From positions 1-9,035 of the forward strand of contig JAGKTZ010000074.1 of assembly GCA_021153165.1 (NCBI GenBank): a DNA stretch of 9,035 nt, read 5' to 3'. This DNA comes from Prevotellaceae bacterium. Its GTDB lineage: Bacteria > Bacteroidota > Bacteroidia > Bacteroidales > Bacteroidaceae. Made by a program: the position numbers and the translations under genes. The notes under the pieces are model-generated. The model saw nothing but the letters and a program-made list of their open reading frames with translations, had not been told where the DNA came from and made no database searches. Below, one piece after another: positions 1 to 8,748 of this stretch; the first letter of the stretch is position 1; every line of letters starts with the position of its first letter.

Positions 1-63
1 CTGCAATACGTAAACTTCATTAACGACAAGCCCATTGGCAGAATTAAGTATGCACTAAATTAA
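1..63 (+). CDS. C-terminal end of an upstream gene (partial, unidentified)
   Basis: Reading in frame from base 1 gives 20 codons and then TAA at 61-63. The peptide ends ...FINDKPIGRIKYALN. The codons look ordinary, and the stop falls 27 nt before the ruvA start on the same strand, as expected for a preceding gene in a compact cluster. The tail is too short to assign to a family. The FINDKPIGRIKY ending would suit the last strands of a beta-rich domain, but that is a guess. It could also be chance open frame, since only 60 bases are visible. The gap at 64-90 is AT-rich, and I found no terminator or clear promoter in it, so read-through into ruvA is plausible. Confidence 0.55.
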   Translation: MQYVNFINDKPIGRIKYALN

Positions 64-90
64 TTCCGCCAACAGGTATATTTATATATT

Positions 91-696
91 ATGATAGATT
101 ATATCAGAGGAGAATTGGCAGAGTTGACGCCCACCTATGCAGTGATTGAAGCTTGTGGGGTAGGGTATCAGTTGTTTATCTCGCTCAATACCTATACAGC
201 GATTCAGAACAAGAAGGAAGCAAAACTCTTTGCCTACGAAGCAATACGCGAGGACGCTCATCAACTGTATGGTTTCTCCACACAGCGTGAACGTGAATTG
301 TTTCTGCTTCTGTTGAGTGTGTCTGGCATAGGCGGTCAGACGGCACGAATGGTGCTTTCTGCTTTTACGACGCAAGAGTTGGTCAATGTCATTAGTTCGG
401 GTGACGACAGAACCCTGCGCGGTGTGAAAGGTATCGGACCCAAGGCTGCTGCAAGAATCATCGTGGAACTTAAGGACAAAGTGGCCACTCTCGGTATCAC
501 AGGAACTGCTGCGACAAGTGTTCAGGAAGCGCAAGCAGAGGCGCAGACTAGTCCTGTATGCGAAGAGGCTGTTGCTGCTCTCGTTATGTTAGGATTCTCG
601 CCTGCACCTACAACCAAGGTGGTGAAAGCAATCTTGAAGGATAACCCTACCTATCGTGTCGAAGAGGTTATCAAGGTTGCCCTGAAGATGTTGTGA
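91..696 (+). CDS. ruvA: Holliday junction branch migration complex subunit RuvA
   Basis: RuvA binds four-way DNA junctions as a tetramer and loads the RuvB ATPase, which drives branch migration before RuvC cleavage in recombinational repair; it acts in the cytoplasm. The 201-residue product is the normal family length. Residues 1-65 match the N-terminal OB-fold domain, opening MIDYIRGEL and including GVGYQLFISLNT. E54-D55 in AIREDAHQLYGF correspond to the acidic pin that separates strands at the junction centre. Two helix-hairpin-helix DNA-binding motifs follow: SGIGGQTA (78-85) and GIGPKAAARI (114-123). A linker rich in Ala, Gln and Glu (about 131-156) leads to the C-terminal domain III (157-201), which contacts RuvB. 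The ATG at 91 puts the domain start where the family has it. The only Shine-Dalgarno-like signal is a weak AGG at 74-76. No ruvB or ruvC lies in the window; ruvA is commonly separate from them in Bacteroidota. Nothing is broken or unusual. Confidence 0.97.
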   Translation: MIDYIRGELAELTPTYAVIEACGVGYQLFISLNTYTAIQNKKEAKLFAYEAIREDAHQLYGFSTQRERELFLLLLSVSGIGGQTARMVLSAFTTQELVNVISSGDDRTLRGVKGIGPKAAARIIVELKDKVATLGITGTAATSVQEAQAEAQTSPVCEEAVAALVMLGFSPAPTTKVVKAILKDNPTYRVEEVIKVALKML

Positions 697-698
697 GA

Positions 699-764
699 AG
701 TGGACGAGTGCTTGTCTACTCGTCCACTAAAAACTCGTTTACCAGTTTACTCGTCTACTTTAAA
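699..764 (+). repeat. Degenerate tandem octanucleotide array (CTCGTYYA) with an inverted copy forming a hairpin
   Basis: Between the ruvA stop (694-696) and the sprA ATG (784) the sequence breaks into 8-base units: CTTGTCTA (711-718), CTCGTCCA (719-726), a degenerate 7-base CTAAAAA (727-733), CTCGTTTA (734-741), CCAGTTTA (742-749), CTCGTCTA (750-757), then a decayed CTTTAAA (758-764). Immediately upstream, TGGACGAG (701-708) is the exact reverse complement of the unit at 719-726. The two form a perfect 11-bp stem, 699-709 with 718-728, around an 8-nt loop. The stem is followed by AAAAA, not a T-run, so it is not a standard intrinsic terminator. In mRNA it would be a hairpin in the sprA leader. 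I have an unverified recollection of similar CTCGT-type intergenic repeats in Prevotella and Bacteroides genomes; the function is unknown to me. Confidence 0.75.
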
Positions 765-783
765 AAAGACTACGGAATTGCAA

Positions 784-3700
784 ATGAAATTGTCTTACAA
801 AATACTATTGATAGTACTGGGGGTAACACTAAGTGGTGTTGCTCTTGGTAATCAATTCCGAACCTTGCAAATAGACAAGACTGATATCCAAGTCTCTGAT
901 ACTATCCAACCTCGCTTCCCCGTACAAAAGACCTCGGCAGAGGAGATGAAGACCGAAAAGACTTCGGGAGATTTGCGCAATCCTGAGAACCTGAAGACAG
1001 ATATCTTCTACGATGAAAAAACTGGTGAATATCGCTTTGGTACGAAGTTGGGTGACAACTTCCTCACAGCCCCTTTCTATATGTCGCCAAAGGAGTACGA
1101 AGAATGGTGTGCCAAGCGCTCAGCAATAGATTTCTTCCGCAAGAAAAACAAAGACGACTTTGATGCAAAGGGTAAGGAGAAGTTTGATTTCACCGATATG
1201 AAGTTTGATCTTGGTCCCGCCAGCAAAATATTTGGTCCTGGCGGTGTACGCATCAAGACTCAGGGTTCGGCAGAACTGAAGATTGGTGCCAATACACGCT
1301 TTGTCGACAATCCCTCGTTGTCTGAGCGCAACCGCAGAGTCTTTGGCTTCGACTTCAACGAAAAGATCAATCTGAGCGTTTCGGGTAAGGTGGGTGACAA
1401 GGTGAATATGGACTTCAACTACAATTCAGAAGCAACTTTCAACTTTGATACACAAAATATCAAACTACGCTATGAGGGCAAGGAGGACGAAATAATCAAA
1501 CTTCTCGAAGCAGGTAATGTGTCCTTGCCTTCCAACTCGTCGTTGATACGTGGTGCCCAGTCGCTTTTTGGTATCCGTGCAGACATGCAGTTTGGTAAGT
1601 TGAAGTTGCAGACTGTAATGTCGCAAAAGAAATCAAGCAGTCAGTCTGTCAACTCGAAGGGAGGGGTGCAACTCACGCAATTTGAAATCCCAGTCGACGA
1701 ATATGATGAAAACCGTCACTTCTTCCTCTCACACTTCTTCCGTGAACGCTACGACGAGAACATGAAGCAATTGCCCAACATTGTTTCTGGTATCGACATC
1801 AATCGTATCGAAGTATGGGTGACCAACAAGAGTGGTGCTACCAATAATACAAGGAATATTATCGCCTTGACCGATTTGGCTGAATCAGAGAATACTGGCA
1901 ATCCCATGTGGGGAACGTCTTCGCTTATTCCTCCAACCAATGCTGCAAATGGACTGTATCAAGCACTAACGACCGAGTGGGTAGATGCTAGAGATATCTC
2001 AATGACCAATCCCGTCCTTGATGGTGCTGGTCTTGTGGGTGGAGATGATTACGAGAAGTTGGAATCTGCACGCTTGTTGACGTCGTCTGAGTACAAGTTG
2101 AACAGTGCACTCGGTTATATCTCGTTGCGCACAACGCTCCAGCCCGACCAAGTCCTTGCCGTTGCCTACGAATATACCTATCGTGGTACACGCTATCAAG
2201 TTGGCGAATTCTCTACAGACTTAAAAGACAATAAATCGGCCCTATTTGTTAAAGCATTGAAGAATACAGCCTGCACGCCTCAGATGGCCAACTGGGACTT
2301 GATGATGCGCAACGTTTATTCGCTTGGTGCAACGTCTGTGCAAAAGGATAAGTTTAAGTTGGATATTAAAATATTGAGCGACTCTACGGGTGTCTACCTC
2401 TCGTATTTGCCTGAACCAGATTTGAAGAATCAGAAGATTCTCTCACTCGTAGGTCTCGATAGATTGGATAATAACAACAAGCATAATCCAAATGCTTACT
2501 TTGACTTTGTCGAAGGTTATACGATTGATACTGAATCGGGACGAATCTTCTTCCCCGTAGCAGAACCATTTGGCGAAAATCTGCGTCGTGTTATTGGTAA
2601 TCCCGCTGTTGCTGAACGCTATGTGTATCAAGAACTCTACGACTCGACCAAGACTATTGCGAAGCAAATCGCTGAGAAGAACAAATACCGTATTGTCGGT
2701 GAATACAAAGCAACCAAACGTGACGAAATCCAACTCGGCGCTATGAATATCCCTCGTGGTTCTGTGGTAGTGACAGCAGGTGGTGTTACCTTGATGGAAG
2801 GTTCAGACTATACCGTCGACTACTACTCTGGTATCGTCAAGATTTTGAATAAGAGCATCCTCGATGCTGGTACCAACGTCAATGTGAACCTTGAGAGCAG
2901 CACTGACTATGGCATGCAGCGCAAGAGTATGTTTGGTGTCAACTGGCAGTACGACTTTACCAACAACTTCCAAATCGGTGGTACCTTGATGCATCTTGGC
3001 GAAAAACCACTCACCACAAAAGTCTCGATGGGTAGCGAACCATTAAACAATACGTTGTGGGGACTGAATCTGTCGTGGAAGAAGCAGAGTCAATGGTTGA
3101 CGGATATGATAGACAAGTTGCCTTTGATAGAATGTTCTGCACCTTCGAGCATTAACCTAACGGCTGATTTTGCTCACCTCATCGCTGGCAAGAACAAGGG
3201 TTCACAAGGCAACGCTTCCTATATCGATGATTTCGAAAATGCCAAGAACGGCATCGACATCAGCAACCCCGAGGAATGGAACATCAGTAGTGTACCTTCT
3301 ACATTCGCCGAGTCGTCATTACTCAATGATGTACGCTCGGGATACAATCGTGCTAAATTGGCATGGTACACTATAGACCCCATCTTTACACGTCGTTCGT
3401 CGTCCATCACTCCTGGGCATATCAAGGGCGACTTGAAGCAATTGTCAGATCCCGACGTACGTGAAGTGTACAAGAACGAACTCTTCCCCAACAAGAGTAT
3501 CAACTTCCGTGAGGCATCGACGCTCAATGTCCTCAACCTGGCCTATTATCCCAACGAACGTGGACCTTACAACCTCGACCCGAACCTTGATGTAAACGGT
3601 AAATTGCTGCAACCAGAGAAGCGTTGGGGTGGTATGATGCGCAAGTTGGAAACGAGTGATTTCGAAAGTGCTAATATAGAATACCTCGAGTTCTGGATGA

Positions 3701-6700
3701 TGGATCCCTACATCAAGTCTCGTCAAAACGGCACGTTGCCTGCTCAGGGCGACCTCTATTTCAACCTTGGTGAAATCAGCGAGGATATCCTCAAGGACGG
3801 CAAGAAATTCTATGAAAGTGGCTTGCCCGTAGATGGTGATGCTACGCAAGTGGTAGATACCCAATGGGGTAGGGTGCCTACACAAAATAGTGTGACCTAT
3901 GCCTTCAATACCGCCAGTGATTCACGCCAGAAACAAGATGTGGGATACAATGGTCTGACTTCTGCGGAAGAGTTGGAATTCCCAGCCTACAAAAATTACC
4001 TCGAGCAAATCCGTCCTATCGTGCGTCCCGAGGTCTACGATTCGATAGTAATGTCGCCCTCTGCCGACCGCTATCACTACTATCGTGGTACTGATTTTGA
4101 TGAACGAGAAGTCCCTATCTTGCAGCGATACAAGGATATCAACAATCCTAACGGCAACTCGGTTGATGCCGACCATTCACCTGAAAAATACAGCACGGCG
4201 TACAAGACACAGCCTGACGTCGAGGATATCAACCAAGACTACACTTTGAACGAGTACGAAAAGTACTATCAGTATCGTGTACGTATTTCGCCCGAGGAAA
4301 TGCAAGTGGGCAATAATTATATCGTCGACAAGCGTACGGCAAACATTCAGACACGTGATGGTGAGAAGCGAGAAGTAGACTGGTACCTCTTCCGTATTCC
4401 ACTCGACCAATATGAAAAGAGACAAGGGAATATCGCCGACTTCTCATCAATACGTTTCATCCGTATGTATATGACTGGTTTCAGCGAACCTGTCGTTCTG
4501 CGTCTTGCAACCTTGGATTTGGTCTATGGACAATGGCGCTCGTACGAACAAGCACTCTATGCAGATAAGGCACCAGAGGTGAGTGGTACGATGAGCGTAT
4601 CGGCGGTCAACTTTGAGGAGAATAATGAGAAGACGCCAGTCAACTATGTCCTGCCTCCTGGTATCAGTCGTGTCATAGACCCAGGTCAAGACCAAGTGTT
4701 GCAAAATAATGAGCAAGCTATCTCGATGACCTTGCGCAATCTCGCCTCGGGCGATGCACGTGCTATCTACAAGAATCTGCAACTCGACTTGCGTAGGTAC
4801 AAACATTTGCAGATGTTCATCCACGCAAACAGTTTGCCTGGTCAGGTGCCCGTTGCTGATGGGCAGACCAGTCTGTTCTTGCGTCTTGGTTCGGACTACA
4901 AGAACAACTTCTATGAATACGAAATCCCCTTGGCTGTGACGCCCGAAGGCAAATATGCCAACTCAGACGCTGGTGCTCGTATCGTATGGCCAGCATCAAA
5001 TATGCTTGACATTGACCTCAGTATCTTCACCGATCTGAAGCGCAATCGCAATCTGCAGAAGGCACAAGGTCTTGCCACCTACCACCAGCCCTATAGCGAG
5101 TACGACACAGACAAACCTGCCAACAAAGTGAGCATCGTTGGTAATCCCTCGTTGGGCGAGGTGCGTACCATCATGATAGGGGTGCGCAACAATTCACGTA
5201 CGCTGCAACATGTTGAAGTCTGGGCTAACGAATTGCGCTTACAACAGTTCTCCAACAAGGGCGGATGGGCTGCCCAGGGAGCGCTCAATATGCAACTGTC
5301 CGATTTGGCAAGTGTCAACCTGACAGGACACGTCGAGACAGATGGTTTCGGTGGATTGGAGGAAGGCGTATCGCAACGTCGTGACGACAACCTCTACCAA
5401 TACTCAGTCACTACGAATGTCGACGCTGGTCGTCTGTTGCCCGAGAAGGTCAAACTCAAAGCACCTATATATTATTCGTATAGCAAAGAGCGTACTTCGC
5501 CTCGCTACAATCCCCTTGACACGGATATGGAGATGGAAGAGTCGCTCGAATCTGCTACGACCACCGAGCGTGACAGCATCAAGAATATCGCAGACCGTGT
5601 GGTGGAAAATCGCAACTTCTCTATCTCTGGTGTGCGCTTCGATATTGCGAGCAAGAAGTACTCGATGCCTTACGACCCCGCCAACTTCACCGTGGGCTAT
5701 TCACATAGTCGTCGTAACACTACAGGACATGTCACTGCTTGGGAAAAGGATGAGAACTGGAAAGTCAACTTCGGATATGCTTACAATCCTAACTTCAAAC
5801 CCTTCGAACCGTTCAAGAAGTTGAAGGGCAAGAGCAAGTGGTTGAAGATAGTGAAGGATTTCAACGTCAACTATGCGCCACAGTCCTTGACCTTCAGCAC
5901 CGACCTCGTACGTCGCTACTACGAGTTGCAGGAGCGTGATATGGAGAACCTTGAAAATCAGTCCTTGCCACTGACATGGAGCAGCGACTTCACATGGAAT
6001 CGCAATTTCGCCCTGCGTTGGGACCTTGCCAAGAGTCTGCACTTCAACTTCTCGTCGGGCACGAATGCTGAGATAGAACAACCCTATACTGCCGTCAACG
6101 AGGACCTTTATCCTGACCGTTACACTGCATGGAAGGACTCTGTATGGCAGAGTATTCGCCATCTGGGTACACCGCTCACCTATCAGCAGAACTTTGATGC
6201 CTCATGGCAAGTACCTTTGAACAAACTGCCACTTTTCGACTGGTTGACCGCTGATGCTAAGTACAACGCCACCTACAATTGGAACCGTGGCACATCCCTC
6301 AGCACGGGCATGAATATGGGTGGTGTGGTATCGTCGTCTCGCACTGCTTCGGGCAATATACGCCTCAAGATGGAGACGCTCTACAACCACATCCCATTCC
6401 TCAAGGAGGCTAACAAGCGCTTCTCGACTTCGGGCATCAATTCGGCAGCAAACAAGAAGAATCAGGCGAAGAAAAACTATACCTCTGAGGTGCAGTTGAA
6501 ACCAGATACTACTGTCACCGTCAAGCACAATCAGCGTAGCAAGAAACTACGTGTCACAGCATTGCGGCCCGATGGTACGAAGTATCCGGTGAAGTTTAAG
6601 GTGCTGGACAATAATAGTATACAAATCCTGTCACAAGATACGGTCAAGGTGAAAATTACTGTCCAACCAAAGAAACGTAAGGAGGAACAAGGGTGGTATC

Positions 6701-8211
6701 AAGGGCTCCAACTCACTGCTCGTGTAGCTATGCTCGTGCGCAATGTCAGCGTGTCCTACACCAACAAATATAGCATGGCGTTGCCCGGTTTCTTGCCCCT
6801 AGCTGGCGACATCTTTGGTCAGCGTGCCACCGATGGCGGCTATGCACCAGGCCTCCGCTTCGCCTTTGGCATGGTCGACGATTCCTATATCGACCACGCC
6901 GTGCGCCAAGGTTGGTTGCTACAGAGCGACAGCATCATCACACCAGCCACATCCAACATGGGCGAGGACTTGCAGATACGTGCTACACTTGAACCCTTCA
7001 CCGATGTCAAGATTGACTTGAACGCTTCACGTTCGACTTCGCAAAACTCCTCTACACAGTATATGATTGAGGGTATGCCACGTACCTATAGCGGTAGTTT
7101 CAACATGACGACGATGAGTATTCACACCGCTTTCGAATCGATGGGCGACGTGGACCGTGGATACAAGAGTGCTTCGTTCGACCGTTTCCTCGGCAAATTG
7201 CAATACTTCCAACAGAAGGCCGAAGCGCTATACCGTGGCAGTACCTATCCACATGGTTCTGCCCTTGCGGGACAACCCTTCGATCCCAAGCACGGCACCG
7301 TGGGCCAATATTCTGCTGGTGTCATGATACCAGCCTTCCTCGACACCTACACGTTGTCGGGTCGTGATGGATTGTCGCTGATGCCTGCACTGACGGCATT
7401 GCTACCCAATTGGACCATTAAGTACGCTGGCCTGGCAAAGTTGCCACGCATGAAGAAGGTGTTCAAGAGTTTCAATATCAACCACTCGTACAAGAGTATC
7501 TATAGCATCGGTTCGTACAACACATTCACCTCGTTCCAGGCGATGAATGGCAGTCACGGTTTCATCACCGACGTTACCACTGGTCTGCCCACACCATCTA
7601 CGATGTACGATATGTCAACCGTATCACTCAACGAAACTTTCTCGCCACTTGCTGGTATTGATATGACCTTCAACAACAACCTCACAGCCAAGGTGGAATA
7701 TCGCAAGACACGTGCTCTGACGCTCAGTATGACTTCGGGTCAAATCACTGAGGCGCGTTCCAACGACTTAGTCGTAGGTCTCGGTTACAAGATTGCCAAC
7801 CTCAATCTCTTTGCCCCCCGCAAGGCAGTCCGTATGAAGGGTGACAAGCGCAGCAAGGGTAAGTCGGCAAAGGGTGGCGAAGACGAATCGAAACCCAGCA
7901 GTAGCAGTTCGTCGTCCAAGGGTCGCTCGAGCAGCAGTGGTGGTTTCAGTCAAGACTTGAACCTACGTTTCGACTTGACCTTCCGCAATCAGAGTGGCCT
8001 GAATCGTGACATCATGACGGCGCTGACGCAAGCGACCTCGGGCAACCGTGCCTTGCAAATATCATTCTCTGCTGACTATGCGCTGAGCAAATACCTTACG
8101 CTCACTGCGTATTACGACCGTCAGTTCAACAAACCACTCCTCACCACCTCGTCATACCCTATCACCACCCAAGACTTTGGCATTACAGTGAAGTTTGTGC
8201 TGAATAGGTAG
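784..8211 (+). CDS. sprA: Type IX secretion system outer-membrane translocon SprA (Sov)
   Basis: SprA/Sov is the giant outer-membrane beta-barrel (36 strands in the Flavobacterium johnsoniae structure) through which T9SS cargo with conserved C-terminal domains leaves the periplasm. It works with PorV and a periplasmic plug, driven by the GldLM/PorLM motor. The product is 2475 residues, close to P. gingivalis Sov and F. johnsoniae SprA. The ATG at 784 gives a Sec signal peptide: MKLSYK, a hydrophobic core ILLIVLGVTL, and likely cleavage after ALG22. CGGA at 773-776 is a weak ribosome site. Family hallmarks in order: FGPGGVRIKTQGSAELKIG and IKLRYEGKEDEIIKLLEAGN with SLIRGAQSLFGI (about 130-265); DEYDENRHFFLSHFFRERYD (about 303-322); ASYIDDFEN (from 810); WGGMMRKLETSDFESANIEY with LEFWMMDPY (about 948-977); PDVEDINQDYTLNEYEKYYQY (about 1145); GDARAIYKNLQLDLRRYKHL (about 1323); and a barrel ending ITVKFVLNR. 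Two hydrophilic inserts stand out, 1878-1970 and Lys/Ser-rich 2351-2387. No frameshift. No other T9SS gene is in the window. Confidence 0.97.
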   Translation: MKLSYKILLIVLGVTLSGVALGNQFRTLQIDKTDIQVSDTIQPRFPVQKTSAEEMKTEKTSGDLRNPENLKTDIFYDEKTGEYRFGTKLGDNFLTAPFYMSPKEYEEWCAKRSAIDFFRKKNKDDFDAKGKEKFDFTDMKFDLGPASKIFGPGGVRIKTQGSAELKIGANTRFVDNPSLSERNRRVFGFDFNEKINLSVSGKVGDKVNMDFNYNSEATFNFDTQNIKLRYEGKEDEIIKLLEAGNVSLPSNSSLIRGAQSLFGIRADMQFGKLKLQTVMSQKKSSSQSVNSKGGVQLTQFEIPVDEYDENRHFFLSHFFRERYDENMKQLPNIVSGIDINRIEVWVTNKSGATNNTRNIIALTDLAESENTGNPMWGTSSLIPPTNAANGLYQALTTEWVDARDISMTNPVLDGAGLVGGDDYEKLESARLLTSSEYKLNSALGYISLRTTLQPDQVLAVAYEYTYRGTRYQVGEFSTDLKDNKSALFVKALKNTACTPQMANWDLMMRNVYSLGATSVQKDKFKLDIKILSDSTGVYLSYLPEPDLKNQKILSLVGLDRLDNNNKHNPNAYFDFVEGYTIDTESGRIFFPVAEPFGENLRRVIGNPAVAERYVYQELYDSTKTIAKQIAEKNKYRIVGEYKATKRDEIQLGAMNIPRGSVVVTAGGVTLMEGSDYTVDYYSGIVKILNKSILDAGTNVNVNLESSTDYGMQRKSMFGVNWQYDFTNNFQIGGTLMHLGEKPLTTKVSMGSEPLNNTLWGLNLSWKKQSQWLTDMIDKLPLIECSAPSSINLTADFAHLIAGKNKGSQGNASYIDDFENAKNGIDISNPEEWNISSVPSTFAESSLLNDVRSGYNRAKLAWYTIDPIFTRRSSSITPGHIKGDLKQLSDPDVREVYKNELFPNKSINFREASTLNVLNLAYYPNERGPYNLDPNLDVNGKLLQPEKRWGGMMRKLETSDFESANIEYLEFWMMDPYIKSRQNGTLPAQGDLYFNLGEISEDILKDGKKFYESGLPVDGDATQVVDTQWGRVPTQNSVTYAFNTASDSRQKQDVGYNGLTSAEELEFPAYKNYLEQIRPIVRPEVYDSIVMSPSADRYHYYRGTDFDEREVPILQRYKDINNPNGNSVDADHSPEKYSTAYKTQPDVEDINQDYTLNEYEKYYQYRVRISPEEMQVGNNYIVDKRTANIQTRDGEKREVDWYLFRIPLDQYEKRQGNIADFSSIRFIRMYMTGFSEPVVLRLATLDLVYGQWRSYEQALYADKAPEVSGTMSVSAVNFEENNEKTPVNYVLPPGISRVIDPGQDQVLQNNEQAISMTLRNLASGDARAIYKNLQLDLRRYKHLQMFIHANSLPGQVPVADGQTSLFLRLGSDYKNNFYEYEIPLAVTPEGKYANSDAGARIVWPASNMLDIDLSIFTDLKRNRNLQKAQGLATYHQPYSEYDTDKPANKVSIVGNPSLGEVRTIMIGVRNNSRTLQHVEVWANELRLQQFSNKGGWAAQGALNMQLSDLASVNLTGHVETDGFGGLEEGVSQRRDDNLYQYSVTTNVDAGRLLPEKVKLKAPIYYSYSKERTSPRYNPLDTDMEMEESLESATTTERDSIKNIADRVVENRNFSISGVRFDIASKKYSMPYDPANFTVGYSHSRRNTTGHVTAWEKDENWKVNFGYAYNPNFKPFEPFKKLKGKSKWLKIVKDFNVNYAPQSLTFSTDLVRRYYELQERDMENLENQSLPLTWSSDFTWNRNFALRWDLAKSLHFNFSSGTNAEIEQPYTAVNEDLYPDRYTAWKDSVWQSIRHLGTPLTYQQNFDASWQVPLNKLPLFDWLTADAKYNATYNWNRGTSLSTGMNMGGVVSSSRTASGNIRLKMETLYNHIPFLKEANKRFSTSGINSAANKKNQAKKNYTSEVQLKPDTTVTVKHNQRSKKLRVTALRPDGTKYPVKFKVLDNNSIQILSQDTVKVKITVQPKKRKEEQGWYQGLQLTARVAMLVRNVSVSYTNKYSMALPGFLPLAGDIFGQRATDGGYAPGLRFAFGMVDDSYIDHAVRQGWLLQSDSIITPATSNMGEDLQIRATLEPFTDVKIDLNASRSTSQNSSTQYMIEGMPRTYSGSFNMTTMSIHTAFESMGDVDRGYKSASFDRFLGKLQYFQQKAEALYRGSTYPHGSALAGQPFDPKHGTVGQYSAGVMIPAFLDTYTLSGRDGLSLMPALTALLPNWTIKYAGLAKLPRMKKVFKSFNINHSYKSIYSIGSYNTFTSFQAMNGSHGFITDVTTGLPTPSTMYDMSTVSLNETFSPLAGIDMTFNNNLTAKVEYRKTRALTLSMTSGQITEARSNDLVVGLGYKIANLNLFAPRKAVRMKGDKRSKGKSAKGGEDESKPSSSSSSSKGRSSSSGGFSQDLNLRFDLTFRNQSGLNRDIMTALTQATSGNRALQISFSADYALSKYLTLTAYYDRQFNKPLLTTSSYPITTQDFGITVKFVLNR

Positions 8212-8225
8212 AGTAAGTGATAACC

Positions 8226-8314
8226 GACTATTCTATTAGGATCAATAAGCAGTTGTTAATAGTCAGAAGTCTACATCTATATTAGTAACAATGCTATTTT
8301 TCATTGTGTAGATG
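8226..8314 (+). terminator. Candidate 3'-end hairpins downstream of sprA (no U-tract)
   Basis: Two inverted repeats begin 15 nt after the sprA stop. The first is GACTATT (8226-8232) with AATAGTC (8258-8264), a 7-bp stem with a 25-nt loop. The second is nested: ACAATG (8288-8293) with CATTGT (8302-8307) around an 8-nt loop CTATTTTT, flanked by CATCTA (8274-8279) with TAGATG (8309-8314). Neither is followed by a clear T-run, so a classical intrinsic terminator is not shown. The position just after a 7.4-kb gene makes a transcript-end or RNA-stability role reasonable, but such AT-rich DNA makes short palindromes by chance fairly often. Confidence 0.25.
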
Positions 8315-8668
8315 GAATTTCTAAAAAAATACTCAATATTATAAACGATAAATATAGGATAATTAATTTTAAATAATAAATAACTTGTAGGCCATCGTTT
8401 ATGTTGTACCCATTTATGAGTACTATATTTATTAGTGCAGGTAAAACTTCATACTGAATATTTGCTTTTGTTCATACTAAGTAGTTCTGAATTTTAAATT
8501 CTCAAAGAAATTAGCGTAATAGAAATAACCTTGTTAAACCTCACAAAATAAACCAAGAAAAAAAACAAGACTTTTTCAAAAAAAATCGCCGAGGAATTTA
8601 AACAACACGTCGCAAAATTTTAAAAAGGTTTTAGGTTGTTGACAAAAGTAGAATAATAGCATAGAGCC

Positions 8669-8720
8669 TATACCGAACTCAAGTTATTAGAACCATTTCT
8701 ATTCTCACCAACTCGGTATA
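8669..8720. repeat. Inverted repeat TATACCGA / TCGGTATA
   Basis: TATACCGA at 8669-8676 is the exact reverse complement of TCGGTATA at 8713-8720, with 36 nt between. The arms do not extend further as perfect pairs. Within an otherwise AT-only background these GC-bearing 8-bp arms are mildly notable and could be a decayed terminal or regulatory structure. Chance is also possible. Confidence 0.35.
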
Positions 8721-8748
8721 ATTTACAACAAAAATTCTTCACATACTC

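Noticed and set aside
82..534. Minus-strand open frame of 150 codons opposite ruvA
   Set aside because: It lies antisense to a canonical RuvA with intact domains and has no recognisable protein features.
699..734. Hairpin after ruvA as an intrinsic terminator
   Set aside because: The 11-bp stem is followed by AAAAA rather than a T-run on the plus strand, and the minus-strand reading also lacks a following T-run.
711..757. Octamer array as a CRISPR
   Set aside because: Units are 8 bases and contiguous with no unique spacers; the size and layout do not fit.
1749..7953. Many minus-strand open frames of 60-153 codons opposite sprA, and plus-strand frames such as 3170-3376, 4754-4939, 5342-5824 and 6815-7021
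   Set aside because: They overlap a continuous, strongly conserved SprA reading frame and show no family motifs or coherent domain pattern; they are shadows of its codon bias.
8639..8667. TTGACA (8639-8644) with a downstream TA-rich box as a promoter
   Set aside because: It resembles a generic sigma-70 -35 box, but no matching -10 lies at the right spacing, and the Bacteroidota TAnnTTTG element is absent.
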